A stretch of 45,368 bases of DNA, from positions 10,319 through 55,686 of the forward strand of contig NZ_ANBF01000034.1 in the NCBI RefSeq assembly GCF_000341025.1, in the 5' to 3' direction. The notes beneath the pieces are model-generated. The model ran no database searches and was not told the DNA's origin. It saw only the letters and a program-made list of their open reading frames with translations. Position 1 is the stretch's first letter. Each line of letters begins with the position of its first letter. Both the position numbers and the translations under genes were made by a program. This document shows positions 1 through 8,842 of this stretch, one piece after another. Origin of the DNA: Nocardiopsis salina YIM 90010. GTDB taxonomy: Bacteria; Actinomycetota; Actinomycetes; Streptosporangiales; Streptosporangiaceae.

Positions 1-448
1 TGCGCTCGGCCCCGTCTGCGGCATCATCCTCATCACCGGTGCCGGCGGCATGTTCGGTGGCGTCCTCCAGAGCAGTGGTATCGGCGAGGCTCTCGCCGGC
101 ACCCTCGAGAACACCGGCATGCCGGTCATGCTCGCCGCTTTCGTCATCGCCCTGGCCCTGCGTGTGGCCCAGGGTTCGGCCACGGTCGCCATCACCACCG
201 CTTCGGGTCTCATCGCTCCGGCCGTGCAGGCCACCAGTGGCCTCAGCGGCATCGATCTGGCCCTGATCGTCATCGCGATCGCGTGCGGGTCCACAGCGCT
301 CTCGCACGTCAACGACTCCGGGTTCTGGCTGGTCGGACGCTTCCTGCGCATGGACGTCAAGACCACGCTCAAGACCTGGACCGTGATGGAGACCCTCATC
401 GGCTTCATCGGGTTCGGTCTCGCCTTCGGCCTCCACCTGGTGCTGTAG
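1..448 (+). CDS. gntP: Gluconate:H+ symporter, GntP family (C-terminal part)
   Basis: Open at the left edge of the window and read in the frame beginning at base 2; only about 148 C-terminal residues are present. The protein is a run of hydrophobic helices with GntP-family features: a small-residue-rich start (ITGAGGMFGG), the segment RVAQGSATVAITTASG, and ALSHVNDSGFW near the end. The family imports gluconate or related aldonates across the cytoplasmic membrane with protons. The nearby gluconokinase and GntR-type regulator fit gluconate as substrate. It converges with the regulator gene, leaving a gap of 24 bases. Family assignment is firm; exact substrate is inferred from context. Confidence 0.88.
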   Translation, partial: ALGPVCGIILITGAGGMFGGVLQSSGIGEALAGTLENTGMPVMLAAFVIALALRVAQGSATVAITTASGLIAPAVQATSGLSGIDLALIVIAIACGSTALSHVNDSGFWLVGRFLRMDVKTTLKTWTVMETLIGFIGFGLAFGLHLVL

Positions 449-472
449 CGGGACACTGTGCAGCGCGCGATC

Positions 473-1207
473 TCAATGACCGTCGGGGGCGGCCTGCCCG
501 CCGCCCTCGCGGTCGTCCTCCTGCAGGGCCGTGACCACCTCGGTCACGATCGACCGCATCGCAGCCTCGGCCACGTCCGGCAGTCCGTCCCGGATCGCCC
601 GTGCCACAGCGCGGTGCAGGCGCAGCGCCTCGGGTCTGGGGTGGTGCGGCATGAGGTCGTAGGACGTGCGTCCCACCAGGACCTCGGTGATCACCTGGGT
701 CAGGCCAACGAGCATCTCGTTGTCGGCCAGCTCCAGGATGCGTCGGTGGAAGGCCACGTCCAGGTCCAGGAACGTCTCCAGGTCGCCCGCGCGTCCGGTG
801 CGTTCCATCTGGTCGGCCAGCACCACCAGCTGGGCACGCTCCTCCTGGCCGCCGCGCGCTGCAGCCAGGGCCGCGGCACCGGGTTCGACGGCCTCGCGCA
901 GCTCGTTGAGGGTGCGCAGCTGCTCCATGCGCCCGCTGCCCGCCAGACGCCAGCGGATCAACTGGGGATCGAAGACGCTCCAGTCCTTACGCGGACGCAC
1001 CCGGATCCCCGTCCTGGGGCGACTGACCACCAGCCGCATCGACTCCAGGACACGGACCGCCTCCCGGGCGACCGTCCGGGAGACCCCGAAATCGTGCTCC
1101 AGTCCCTGGAGCGTGAACGTGTGGCCGGGCGAGTACTCGCCGGCCGCGATCGCGGGTCCGAGCACCGCCAGCACTCGATTGTGCAGCGTGCGGTGGTCAG
1201 TGCCCAT
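473..1207 (-). CDS. gntR: GntR-type (FadR subfamily) regulator of gluconate genes
   Basis: A 244-residue regulator with an N-terminal winged helix-turn-helix (recognition region FGVSRTVAREAVRVLES, about residues 40-60) and an all-helical FCD ligand domain, the FadR subfamily layout. The ATG at 1207 was chosen over an upstream in-frame start at 1285 because GGGGAG lies just upstream of it and the extra 26 residues look non-coding. The gene is divergent from gntK; two GCACCATT repeats sit in the shared intergenic region and are its likely operators. It probably represses gntK, and perhaps gntP, until gluconate or a phosphorylated product binds. Family firm, role from context. Confidence 0.85.
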   Translation of the reverse strand: MGTDHRTLHNRVLAVLGPAIAAGEYSPGHTFTLQGLEHDFGVSRTVAREAVRVLESMRLVVSRPRTGIRVRPRKDWSVFDPQLIRWRLAGSGRMEQLRTLNELREAVEPGAAALAAARGGQEERAQLVVLADQMERTGRAGDLETFLDLDVAFHRRILELADNEMLVGLTQVITEVLVGRTSYDLMPHHPRPEALRLHRAVARAIRDGLPDVAEAAMRSIVTEVVTALQEDDREGGGQAAPDGH

Positions 1208-1271
1208 CGTGCTCCCCGTGCTCGACACTCCCTCGCCCCCGGCCCGGTTCCCGCCGGGGGACAGCTTGAAG

Positions 1272-1299
1272 CCTAATCGCACCATTCGATAGCACCATT
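1272..1299. promoter_or_regulatory. Tandem putative GntR operators between gntR and gntK
   Basis: GCACCATT occurs twice in direct repeat (1279-1286 and 1292-1299), 13 bases apart. The second 15-mer, TTCGATAGCACCATT at 1285-1299, matches the Corynebacterium glutamicum GntR1/GntR2 consensus TATGATAGTACCAAT, as I remember it, at 11 of 15 positions; the first matches at 9. The site lies in the divergent promoter region, which suits autoregulation and control of gntK. No binding is shown by sequence alone. Confidence 0.5.
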
Positions 1300-1347
1300 G
1301 GGGTGGGGGAGCACGGGACCGGCCTCCCCACCCGACACGGAGTAACC

Positions 1348-1863
1348 ATGCACTTTGTCTTCATGGGCGTCTCGGGCAGCGGCAAGACGACCGTGGCCGA
1401 GCACGTGGCCCAGCGGCTGGAGCTGCCCTTCGCCGAGGCGGACCTGTTCCACCCCGAGGCCAACATCGGCAAGATGTCGGCCGGAACACCCCTGACCGAC
1501 GAGGACCGCCGTCCCTGGCTGCGTGAGCTGGCCTCCTGGATCGGCGAGCACGACGCACTGGGGGAGACAACGGTCATGGCCTGCTCCGCGCTCAAACGCG
1601 AGTACCGCGACCTGCTGCGCGAGGGCGCACCCGACGTGCACTTCCTCCACATGCACGGTCCGGCGGAGGTCATCTGGGAGCGCATCGAGGCGAGGCCCGA
1701 CCACTTCATGCCCCCCGCGTTGCTCCGGTCACAGTTGGAGACGCTGGAGCGCCTGGATCCGGACGAGGCAGGGCGCGAGTTCGACGTGCGCGCAGACCTG
1801 GAGACGCTCAACGGCGGGGCCCTGCTCTATGTGGAGGACCACATCCGGCCAGCTGTTCCCTAG
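1348..1863 (+). CDS. gntK: Gluconokinase
   Basis: A 171-residue P-loop kinase of the GntK/thermoresistant gluconokinase family, which phosphorylates D-gluconate to 6-phosphogluconate with ATP for the pentose phosphate pathway. The Walker A motif GVSGSGKTT is at residues 7-15; further family features are the DLFHPEANIGKMSAGTPLTD stretch, RRPWL and the ACSALKREYRDLLR segment. The ATG at 1348 is used because GGAG precedes it and MHFVFMGVSG is the usual family N-terminus; an in-frame ATG at 1303 would add 15 unlikely residues. Length is normal. It is divergent from gntR and follows the gntP gene across it. Confidence 0.95.
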   Translation: MHFVFMGVSGSGKTTVAEHVAQRLELPFAEADLFHPEANIGKMSAGTPLTDEDRRPWLRELASWIGEHDALGETTVMACSALKREYRDLLREGAPDVHFLHMHGPAEVIWERIEARPDHFMPPALLRSQLETLERLDPDEAGREFDVRADLETLNGGALLYVEDHIRPAVP

Positions 1864-1908
1864 TGCTCCAGCTTGCGCCCCGCTCGTGCGCAGGCGACCC
1901 TGTTCGTC

Positions 1909-2424
1909 ATGCAAGACACCGTTTCGTCCCCGACCTCGGCCGCCCCGCGGCCCTTCAGCGTGCTGCCGCCCCCGGCACGGAGCCTGACCGAAGGCCGGCG
2001 CCTGGGTGTGCAGCCGCCTCAGGACGTGCGGCACACCTGCACTCTGATGTTCGTGGCCGCGGCTGTGCTGGTCCTGGCATCGGTGCGGGCCGGTTGGATC
2101 CTCTACACAGGGGCCGCCCCCGGATCAGCCGTCCAGCTGTGGGTGCTGTCGGTTGCTGCGGTGCTGGCCGCCGGTGCCGTTGCCTGGCTGGCCGGGCCGG
2201 TGCGCCGGGCCGCCCCCACCCTGTGGCGCTGGTCCCAGGGAGGTGCCGCAGCCGCGCTGGCGGTCTCGGTGGGCTCGCTCTACGTGGCAGCCCGGCTCGC
2301 CGACACCCTGATGCTCGCCGCCGGGCTGGCCGGTGCGCTGCTGTCGATCGTGGTCAACATCGCCTTGTGGAGCACGTCCGTCATCGCCTGGTGCGACAGC
2401 GAGGGGGAGCACCGCCGGGCCTGA
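1909..2424 (+). CDS. Small integral membrane protein, unknown function
   Basis: About 171 residues from the ATG at 1909; a TTG at 1873 would add 12 residues and neither start has a strong ribosome binding site. A polar, Pro-rich N-terminus of about 45 residues is followed by four hydrophobic segments (beginning near TLMFVAAAVLVLAS, LWVLSVAAVLAAGA, GAAAALAVSVGSLYV and LMLAAGLAGALLSIV), with the acidic C-terminus DSEGEH. I do not recognise the family. It starts 45 bases after gntK and a strong terminator follows, so it may be read through from gntK or have its own promoter. No functional inference is made. Confidence 0.6.
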   Translation: MQDTVSSPTSAAPRPFSVLPPPARSLTEGRRLGVQPPQDVRHTCTLMFVAAAVLVLASVRAGWILYTGAAPGSAVQLWVLSVAAVLAAGAVAWLAGPVRRAAPTLWRWSQGGAAAALAVSVGSLYVAARLADTLMLAAGLAGALLSIVVNIALWSTSVIAWCDSEGEHRRA

Positions 2425-2438
2425 CGCCCTGCCGCTCG

Positions 2439-2473
2439 AACCGGGTCCCGACACCGTCGGGGCCCGGTTTTCT
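2439..2473 (+). terminator. Rho-independent terminator
   Basis: A 14-bp stem, AACCGGGTCCCGAC (2439-2452) against 2456-2469, with one G-T pair and a 3-base loop, followed by a T-run. It ends the gntK / membrane-protein transcript and insulates the ABC importer operon. Confidence 0.85.
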
Positions 2474-2479
2474 GTGTCG

Positions 2480-2847
2480 GCAGTATCGGGATGGTGTCAG
2501 TGGTGCTTCTGTGGATCCAGGGAAAAAGAAGAAGTTTTGCCTGATGGAATCCCACTTTCTGTAGCTCGCCATCTGTTTGGGTATTATTCATGGGATGATT
2601 CCATCGCGGGGTGCATGGATTGCGGCCGCTGCCTGCGATGTTCCGGGTTCCGCCGAAAAGCGACAGAGGTCGGAACCGTCCCCGTGTTGGACATCTGTGC
2701 AGAAAAAACCGTTCTATGGATCACGGCACAGATATGAAACGGTTGTATTAATCCCGAGCTGTCTATCTTCCCACGTGGACGATGTCCGGTTTATGGTCCT
2801 GCCATCACCAACGGGCTCACCCCCACCGCCCCAGACAGAGGTGGACC
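2480..2847 (+). promoter_or_regulatory. AT-richer leader upstream of the ABC importer
   Basis: No credible gene is visible in these 368 bases, which are clearly richer in A and T than the surroundings. A 7-bp inverted repeat, AACCGTT (2707-2713) and AACGGTT (2738-2744), is separated by 24 bases and could bind a dimeric regulator of the downstream operon. I could not assign a convincing -35/-10 pair. Confidence 0.35.
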
Positions 2848-4515
2848 ATGTTCACGAAGTCTTCCCGCAAACCCCTCGGTCTCGTGGCCGCGGCGGCCGC
2901 CCTCGCCCTCGTGGCGAGCGCCTGTGCCGAGAGCGACCGCGACGCCTCGGGAATGGACGAGGACGAACCCTTCATCTTCGCCGGCGCCGGCGAGATCACC
3001 TCGCTCGATCCCTTCCTCACCAACGACGGAGAGACCTTCCGTTACGCACGGCAGGCCCTCGAACCCCTCCTCGACCACGAATCCGGCGGAACCGAGATCG
3101 TGGGCGGCCTGGCCGAGGACTGGGAGCAGTCCGAGGACGGTACGGAATGGACCTTCCACCTGCGGGAAGGCGCGGTTTTCCACGACGGCGACGCCGTGAC
3201 CGCAGAAGCCGTGTGCGCGAACTACGACCGCTGGTACAACCTCGCCGGCGAGTTCCAGAACGCGAACAACTCCTACTACTGGCAGGCGATCTTCGGTGGT
3301 TTCGCGGAGAACGAGAGCGACGCGCTCCCCGAATCCCGCTACGCAGGCTGTGAGGCCGTCGACGAGACCACCGCCGTCATCGAGGTCACCGAGTACTCCT
3401 CCGTGCTCCCCGGCGGGTTCAGCCTCGCCGCGTTCAGCATCCTCAGCCCCAGCACGCTGGAGGCCATCGAGGACGAGGAGATCACCGGCGGCGACGGCGA
3501 CTTCACCCTGCCCGAGTACACGCGCGACGCCTCCGCGATCGCCGGGACCGGGCCCTTCACCGTCGAGGACTGGGACCAGGACCAGAACTCGGTCACCCTG
3601 GAGCGCTTCGACGAGTACCACGGCGAGCCCGCCGGGTTCCAGACGATGATCCTGCGTGCCATCCCCGACGAGAACGCGCGCCTGCAGGCCCTGGAGGCCG
3701 GTGACATCCACGGGTACGACCTCGTGGCCCCCGCCGACATCGAGCAGTTGGAGGAGAACGACTTCCAGGTGCCCGTGCGCGACGTGTTCAACGTGCTCTA
3801 CCTCGCCTACCAACAGGAGAGCCACGAGGCGCTCGGCGACCCCGAGGTCCGTGAGGCCCTGTCCCACGCCGTGAACCGCCAACGCATCGTCGACACGATC
3901 ATGCCCGAGGGCAGCGAGGTGGCGACCCAGTTCCACCCCGACACCCTAGACGGCTGGTCCGAGGACGTGCGCACCATCGACCACGACCCCGACCTGGCCC
4001 GCGAGAAGCTCGAGGAGGCCGGGCACGAGGACCTCGAGCTCGAGTTCTGCTTCCCGGCCGAGGTCACCCGCCCCTACATGCCCGCCCCGCGCGACATCTT
4101 CGACGTGATCGCCGAGGACCTGCAGGAGGTCGGAGTCAGTGTCGAGGAGGTCTCCTACGAGTGGACCGAGTACACCGCGCAGTCCGAGAACGGCAACTGC
4201 GAGATGTACCTGCTCGGCTGGACCGGTGACTACAACGACGCCTACAACTTCATCGGCACCTGGTTCTCGACCCACAACGACGCCTGGGGCATGGACAACC
4301 AGGACCTCTTCGACGACATGGCCGAGGTCAGCAGCAACCCCGACGAGGCCGAGCGCATCGCCGGATACGAGGACCTGAACGAGCAGGTCATGGAGGAACT
4401 GCCCGGGCTGCCCATCTCCAGCTCCCCGCCCTCCATCGCCTTCGCCCCGGAGGTCGACCCGCCGAACGTCAGCCCGCTGACCCAGGAGCTCTTCGCCGAG
4501 GCCTCCTGGCAGTAG
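2848..4515 (+). CDS. ABC importer substrate-binding lipoprotein, SBP family 5 (peptide/nickel type)
   Basis: A 555-residue solute-binding protein. The signal peptide ends in the lipobox LVASAC (Cys about residue 27), so it should be lipid-anchored outside the membrane. Family 5 features include ITSLDPFLTNDGETF near the mature N-terminus, GLAEDWEQSEDGTEWTFHLR with the downstream FHDGDAVTAEAV, and VREALSHAVNRQRIV. The ATG at 2848 is preceded by AGAGGTGG and starts a normal signal peptide; a longer in-frame start at 2782 is unlikely. It is the first gene of an importer operon with two permeases and two ATPases. The substrate cannot be told from sequence: oligopeptides are typical, nickel or sugars possible. 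Confidence 0.92.
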   Translation: MFTKSSRKPLGLVAAAAALALVASACAESDRDASGMDEDEPFIFAGAGEITSLDPFLTNDGETFRYARQALEPLLDHESGGTEIVGGLAEDWEQSEDGTEWTFHLREGAVFHDGDAVTAEAVCANYDRWYNLAGEFQNANNSYYWQAIFGGFAENESDALPESRYAGCEAVDETTAVIEVTEYSSVLPGGFSLAAFSILSPSTLEAIEDEEITGGDGDFTLPEYTRDASAIAGTGPFTVEDWDQDQNSVTLERFDEYHGEPAGFQTMILRAIPDENARLQALEAGDIHGYDLVAPADIEQLEENDFQVPVRDVFNVLYLAYQQESHEALGDPEVREALSHAVNRQRIVDTIMPEGSEVATQFHPDTLDGWSEDVRTIDHDPDLAREKLEEAGHEDLELEFCFPAEVTRPYMPAPRDIFDVIAEDLQEVGVSVEEVSYEWTEYTAQSENGNCEMYLLGWTGDYNDAYNFIGTWFSTHNDAWGMDNQDLFDDMAEVSSNPDEAERIAGYEDLNEQVMEELPGLPISSSPPSIAFAPEVDPPNVSPLTQELFAEASWQ

Positions 4516-4533
4516 TCCCCACCCGACGGTCCC

Positions 4534-4568
4534 CGGGTCCGGTCGGCCCACACGGCCGGCCGGACCCG
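4534..4568 (+). terminator. Intercistronic hairpin after the binding-protein gene
   Basis: A 15-bp stem with one G-T pair (4534-4548 with 4554-4568) around a 5-base loop, without a T-run. Placed between binding protein and permease genes, it may partly terminate transcription or protect the upstream mRNA, giving more binding protein than permease. Confidence 0.55.
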
Positions 4569-4615
4569 CAACGCGGGCGATCCCCGCACTCACCCGCTGG
4601 CGAAAGGCGGCGCAC

Positions 4616-5620
4616 GTGCTGCGATTCATCGTCAGACGACTCCTGCAGCTGATCCCCACCCTCCTCGGGCTGTCGGTCCTGCTGTTCGTCTGGCTGCAAC
4701 GGCTCCCGGGAGGTCCCGAGAACGCCCTCCTGCCCGACAACGCACCCCCCGAACAACGGGAGGCGCTGAGGGAATCACTGGGCCTGGACGAACCCTTCAC
4801 CGTCCAGTACTTCTCGTTCCTCGGCCGGATCTTCCAGGGCGACCTCGGCACGAGCATCCACACCGGGCGCCCCGTCCTGGAGGAGTTCCTCACCCGCTTC
4901 CCGGCGACCTTCGAACTCGCCGTCACCGCGATCACCATCGCCGTCGCCGTCGGCCTGCCCCTGGGCTACCTCGCCGCCCGCAAACGCGGCAGCGCGCTCG
5001 ACTTCGCAGCCGTCGGCGGGTCACTCCTGGGCATCTGCACGCCGGTGTTCTTCCTGGCCTTCATCCTCAAGGTGGTCTTCGCCGAACAGCTCGGGCTGTT
5101 CCCGTCCGCCTTCCGCATATCACCGGCCCTGAGTCGTACCGACATCACCGGGTTCGTCGTGCTCGACGGCATCATGACCCGCGAATGGGACGTGGTGTGG
5201 GACGCGCTCATGCACCTGGCTCTGCCCGGCCTCGCCCTGGCCTCCATCCCCCTCGCCGTCATCACCCGCATGACACGCGCCAGCGTCCTGGAGGTGATGG
5301 GCGAGGACTACGTACGCACCGCCAACGCCAAGGGCCTGCACCGAACCACCGTGCGCACCCGCCACGTGCTCCGCAACGCCCTCCTGCCCGTGGTCACCGC
5401 CGTCGGGCTGCTGTCCGGGAGCCTCTTCGCCGGGGCCGTGCTCACCGAGAGCGTCTTCGCCTTCCCCGGTATCGGATCATTCATCTACGAGGCCACACAC
5501 GGCCGCGACTACCCCGTTCTGACCGGGTTCATCCTGCTCATCGCGGCCATGTACGTGCTGATCAACCTCCTGGTCGACATCTCCTACAGCCTCCTCGACC
5601 CGAGAGTGCGGGCCCAGTGA
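4616..5620 (+). CDS. ABC importer permease, DppB/OppB type
   Basis: A 334-residue inner-membrane permease starting at GTG 4616, with AAAGGCGG just upstream. It opens with MLRFIVRRLLQLIPTLLGLS, the usual DppB/OppB N-terminus, contains six predicted helices, and carries the cytoplasmic coupling (EAA-like) loop around DYVRTANAKGLHRTTVRTRH, which docks on the ATPases. The large external loop between helices 1 and 2 is normal. Its stop codon overlaps the start of the next permease (TGATG), showing translational coupling. It forms the heterodimeric channel with that protein. Substrate is not resolved. Confidence 0.94.
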   Translation: MLRFIVRRLLQLIPTLLGLSVLLFVWLQRLPGGPENALLPDNAPPEQREALRESLGLDEPFTVQYFSFLGRIFQGDLGTSIHTGRPVLEEFLTRFPATFELAVTAITIAVAVGLPLGYLAARKRGSALDFAAVGGSLLGICTPVFFLAFILKVVFAEQLGLFPSAFRISPALSRTDITGFVVLDGIMTREWDVVWDALMHLALPGLALASIPLAVITRMTRASVLEVMGEDYVRTANAKGLHRTTVRTRHVLRNALLPVVTAVGLLSGSLFAGAVLTESVFAFPGIGSFIYEATHGRDYPVLTGFILLIAAMYVLINLLVDISYSLLDPRVRAQ

Positions 5621-6609
5621 TGCCTACTTCGCCGAGTTCACCCACACCCCTGCACAAACGCAAGGCCGAGAAGGTCGACCGCCTCGCCGAACTCATGGGC
5701 TCGCGTACCGACGAGGGCCGGGCATCGGGGATCTGGATCGACGCCTTCCGCCGCATGCGCACCAACCCCATGGCCATCACCGGCGCGGTCATCGTCGTGG
5801 TCTTCGTGGCCGTGGCGCTGTTCTCGCCGCTCATAGCGCACTACAGCCCCACCTCCCAGGCCTGGGGAGACGAGGTCTTCCCCAACCGGAACGAGTTCGT
5901 CGGTCCGCGCGCGGAGAACTGGCTCGGCCTGGACCACCTGGGCCGGGACCTCTACTCGCGCTTCATCATCGGGGCCCGCCAGACCCTCCTGGTCGGGGTC
6001 GTGGCCACCCTCGTCGGGTTCTGCTTCGGTGCCCTGCTCGGCGGGCTCGCCGGTGCCTGTGCCGTGCTCGGCGGACGCTGGGGACGCAGGGTCGACAACG
6101 TCATCATGCGCGTCATCGACATGATGCTCGCCCTGCCCACGCTGCTGCTCGCCGTCACCGTCGCCGCCCTCGTCGGCCCCAGCCTCACCACGGTCATGCT
6201 CGCCGTCGGTATCGCACAGATTCCCATCTTCGCCCGCCTGCTGCGCGGGGCCATGCTCGCCCAGGGCAACCGGGAGTACGTGCTCGCCGCGCAGTCCATG
6301 GGCGTGCGCCGGCACAAGATCGCGCTGACCCACATCCTGCCCAACTCCATGGGGCCGGTCATCGTGCAGTCCACCCTCACCCTGGCCACCGCCATCATCG
6401 ACGCCGCCGCCCTGTCGTACCTGGGCCTGGGCAACCCCGACGCGTCCTTCCCCGAGTGGGGGACCATGCTCGCCGAGGCGCAACGGTTCCTGTCGACCGC
6501 GCCCGCCCTCGCCGTCTACCCCGCGCTCGGCATCATCATCACCGCGCTCGGCTTCACCCTGCTCGGTGAGTCCCTGCGCGAGGCGCTCGACCCGAAGCTG
6601 AGGAAATGA
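5620..6609 (+). CDS. ABC importer permease, DppC/OppC type
   Basis: A 329-residue second permease subunit. The ATG at 5620 overlaps the previous stop. A basic, polar N-terminus of about 40 residues precedes RRMRTNPMAITGAVIVV, typical of the DppC/OppC N-terminal helix, then WLGLDHLGRDLYSR, a hallmark of this subfamily, and the coupling loop REYVLAAQSMGVRRHKI. It ends in the standard SLREALDPKLRK. The stop overlaps the start of the first ATPase gene (ATGA). It pairs with the upstream permease to form the membrane pore. Confidence 0.95.
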   Translation: MPTSPSSPTPLHKRKAEKVDRLAELMGSRTDEGRASGIWIDAFRRMRTNPMAITGAVIVVVFVAVALFSPLIAHYSPTSQAWGDEVFPNRNEFVGPRAENWLGLDHLGRDLYSRFIIGARQTLLVGVVATLVGFCFGALLGGLAGACAVLGGRWGRRVDNVIMRVIDMMLALPTLLLAVTVAALVGPSLTTVMLAVGIAQIPIFARLLRGAMLAQGNREYVLAAQSMGVRRHKIALTHILPNSMGPVIVQSTLTLATAIIDAAALSYLGLGNPDASFPEWGTMLAEAQRFLSTAPALAVYPALGIIITALGFTLLGESLREALDPKLRK

Positions 6610-7676
6610 CCATGGGAACCAACGCACCGCTGCTCGCGGTGGAGGAGCTGTCCGTCGCCTTCGGCGGACGCGGGCCCGCGCCCGTCAAAGCCGTCGACGG
6701 GGTGTCCTTCTCCCTGGAGGAAGGCAAGGTCACCGGGCTGGTCGGCGAGTCCGGGTGCGGCAAGAGCGTCACCTCCCTCGCCCTCATGGGACTGCTGCCC
6801 GACCGGGGCGTCGAGGTCGGCGGCCGCGCCCTCATGCAACTGCCCAAGGGTCCCGAGGACCTGCTCGTCCTGCCCCAGCGCCGCATGCGCGACCTGCGGG
6901 GATCCCAGCTCGCGATGATCTTCCAGGACCCGCTGAGCTCCCTCAACCCCGTCGTGCCCATCGGACGCCAGGTCACCGAGATCCTCAAACGCCACCGCGG
7001 CATGCGCGGCGAACCGGCACGCAAGGAGGCCGCCGACCTGCTCCACCGCGTCGGCATCCCCGACCCCACCCGGCGCCTGAGCGAGTACCCCCACCAGCTC
7101 TCCGGCGGCATGCGCCAACGCGCCCTCATCGCCATGGCCGTGGCCTGCCGGCCGCGGCTCATGATCGCCGACGAACCCACCACCGCCCTCGACGTCACCA
7201 TCCAGGCGCAGATCCTCGAACTCCTCCGCGACCTGGTCACCGAGGAGGGCACCGCGATGCTCATGATCACCCACGACCTCGGCGTCGTCGCCGGCCTGTG
7301 CGACGACATCAACGTGCTCTACGCCGGACGCGCCGTCGAACACGCACCGCGCGCGCCCCTGTTCACCGAACCCACCCACCCCTACACCGTGGGCCTTCTC
7401 GGCTCGATCCCGCGCCTGAACGCACCCCGCGGCGAACCCCTCACCCCCGTGCGCGGATCCGTCAACGACGACATCGCCTGGACCGACGGGTGCGCCTTCG
7501 CGCCCCGCTGCGACCACTACACGATGGACTGCCTCCAGGGGCCGCCGTCCCTGGTCGAACGCGACTCCGACCCGGGCCACGTGCACCGCTGCGTCAACCC
7601 GATCGGCCACGCCGAGGTGGTCGACCGCGCCGTTCTGGACAGCCCCGCGGTCGTGGGCGAGGAGGAGGACCGGTGA
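6606..7676 (+). CDS. ABC importer ATPase, DppD/OppD type
   Basis: A 356-residue ATP-binding subunit. Walker A GESGCGKSV, the Q-loop in IFQDPLSSLNP, the signature LSGGMRQRA, Walker B LMIADEPTTALDV and the H-loop ITHDL are all intact. The C-terminal oligopeptide-transporter extension is present, with the Cys pattern GCAFAPRC, C, and HRC that is often linked to an iron-sulfur cluster in this family. The start at 6606 overlaps the previous stop; an ATG at 6612 is an alternative. Coupled to both neighbours by overlapping codons. Confidence 0.95.
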   Translation: MTMGTNAPLLAVEELSVAFGGRGPAPVKAVDGVSFSLEEGKVTGLVGESGCGKSVTSLALMGLLPDRGVEVGGRALMQLPKGPEDLLVLPQRRMRDLRGSQLAMIFQDPLSSLNPVVPIGRQVTEILKRHRGMRGEPARKEAADLLHRVGIPDPTRRLSEYPHQLSGGMRQRALIAMAVACRPRLMIADEPTTALDVTIQAQILELLRDLVTEEGTAMLMITHDLGVVAGLCDDINVLYAGRAVEHAPRAPLFTEPTHPYTVGLLGSIPRLNAPRGEPLTPVRGSVNDDIAWTDGCAFAPRCDHYTMDCLQGPPSLVERDSDPGHVHRCVNPIGHAEVVDRAVLDSPAVVGEEEDR

Positions 7677-8776
7677 GCCTGCTGCAGATCAAGGACCTCA
7701 AGGTCCACTTCCCCATCAAACGCGGTGTGCTGATCGACCGCACCGTCGGCCACGTGCGCGCCGTCGACGGGGTCAGCCTCAGCGTCGAAGAAGGGCAGAC
7801 CTACGGGCTCGTGGGCGAGTCCGGTTGTGGGAAGACCACCCTCGGCCGTGCGGTGCTGCGCCTCAACCCCGTCACCGAGGGCGAGGTGTGGTTCGGCGGA
7901 CGCGACCTGGCCGGTCTCGACGCCGAGAGCATGCGCCGCGAACGCAAGAACCTGCAGATGGTCTTCCAGGACCCGCTCGGCAGCCTCAACCCGCGCCAGA
8001 ACATCGGCTCCATCCTCATGGAGGGCCTGCAGACCCACGGCATCGGCGACGGCGACGACCGCCGCCAGGTACAGCAGGACCGCCACAAGCGCGTCGTCGA
8101 GGCGCTCGAACGCGTGGGCCTGTCGGACCGGGCGCTCAAGCGCTACCCGCACGAGTTCTCCGGCGGCCAGCGCCAACGCATCGGCATCGCCCGCGCCCTG
8201 GTGCTGCGGCCCGACCTCATCATCTGCGACGAACCGGTCTCCGCTCTGGACGTGTCGATCCAGGCGCAGGTGCTCAACCTGCTGGAGGAACTGCAGGACG
8301 AGCTCGGCCTGACCTACCTGGTCATCGCGCACGACCTCGCCGTGGTGCGGCACGTCAGCGACGTCGTCGGTGTCATGTATCTGGGCTCGCTGGTGGAGGA
8401 GGCCTCCAGCGACGACATCTACGCCACCCCGCTGCACCCCTACACCCGCACCCTCATGTCTGCGGTGCCCGTGCCCGACCCGTCGGTGGAGGACACCCGC
8501 GAGCGCATCCTCCTCGCGGGCGACCTGCCCTCACCCGCGGATCCCCCGGCCGGGTGCCGCTTCCACACCCGATGCCCGTGGCGGCAGAAGGAACGCTGCG
8601 ACACCGAGCGCCCCGAGCTGCGCCCCCTGCGCGACGCCGCCTCCGGCAGCACGCACCGGGTGGCCTGCCACTACGCCGAGGAGATCCTGTCCGGGCAGAT
8701 CCAGCCGAGCGAGGAGCGCGCCGAGCGCATCGTCACCGGCGGCGCCGCGGACGGCGGAGGCGGCCCGGGCCACTAG
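7673..8776 (+). CDS. ABC importer ATPase, DppF/OppF type
   Basis: A 367-residue second ATPase. The GTG at 7673 overlaps the preceding TGA and lies after GGAGGAGGA, a strong ribosome binding site. Walker A GESGCGKTT, Q-loop VFQDPLGSLNPRQ, signature FSGGQRQRIG, Walker B LIICDEPVSALDV and the His of VIAHDLAVV are all visible. The C-terminus has the GCRFHTRCPW motif of the DppF/OppF extension and a Gly-rich tail. It completes the operon: binding protein, two permeases, two ATPases. A stem-loop follows the gene. Confidence 0.95.
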   Translation: MSLLQIKDLKVHFPIKRGVLIDRTVGHVRAVDGVSLSVEEGQTYGLVGESGCGKTTLGRAVLRLNPVTEGEVWFGGRDLAGLDAESMRRERKNLQMVFQDPLGSLNPRQNIGSILMEGLQTHGIGDGDDRRQVQQDRHKRVVEALERVGLSDRALKRYPHEFSGGQRQRIGIARALVLRPDLIICDEPVSALDVSIQAQVLNLLEELQDELGLTYLVIAHDLAVVRHVSDVVGVMYLGSLVEEASSDDIYATPLHPYTRTLMSAVPVPDPSVEDTRERILLAGDLPSPADPPAGCRFHTRCPWRQKERCDTERPELRPLRDAASGSTHRVACHYAEEILSGQIQPSEERAERIVTGGAADGGGGPGH

Positions 8777-8779
8777 ACC

Positions 8780-8822
8780 GCGCGGGCGGCCACACGTCGT
8801 GTCCCCCAGTGGCTGCCCGCGC
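8780..8822. terminator. Stem-loop between convergent genes
   Basis: GCGCGGGCGGCCAC (8780-8793) pairs with 8809-8822 (one G-T pair). It has no T-run but sits between two convergent genes, so it could act on both transcripts. Confidence 0.55.
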
Positions 8823-8842
8823 GCCCTGTTCCCTGTGGTGGG

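Noticed and set aside
2577-3353. Plus-strand frame overlapping the binding-protein gene start
   Set aside because: Most of it is an Arg-rich shadow of the binding-protein gene and the rest lies in the AT-rich leader.
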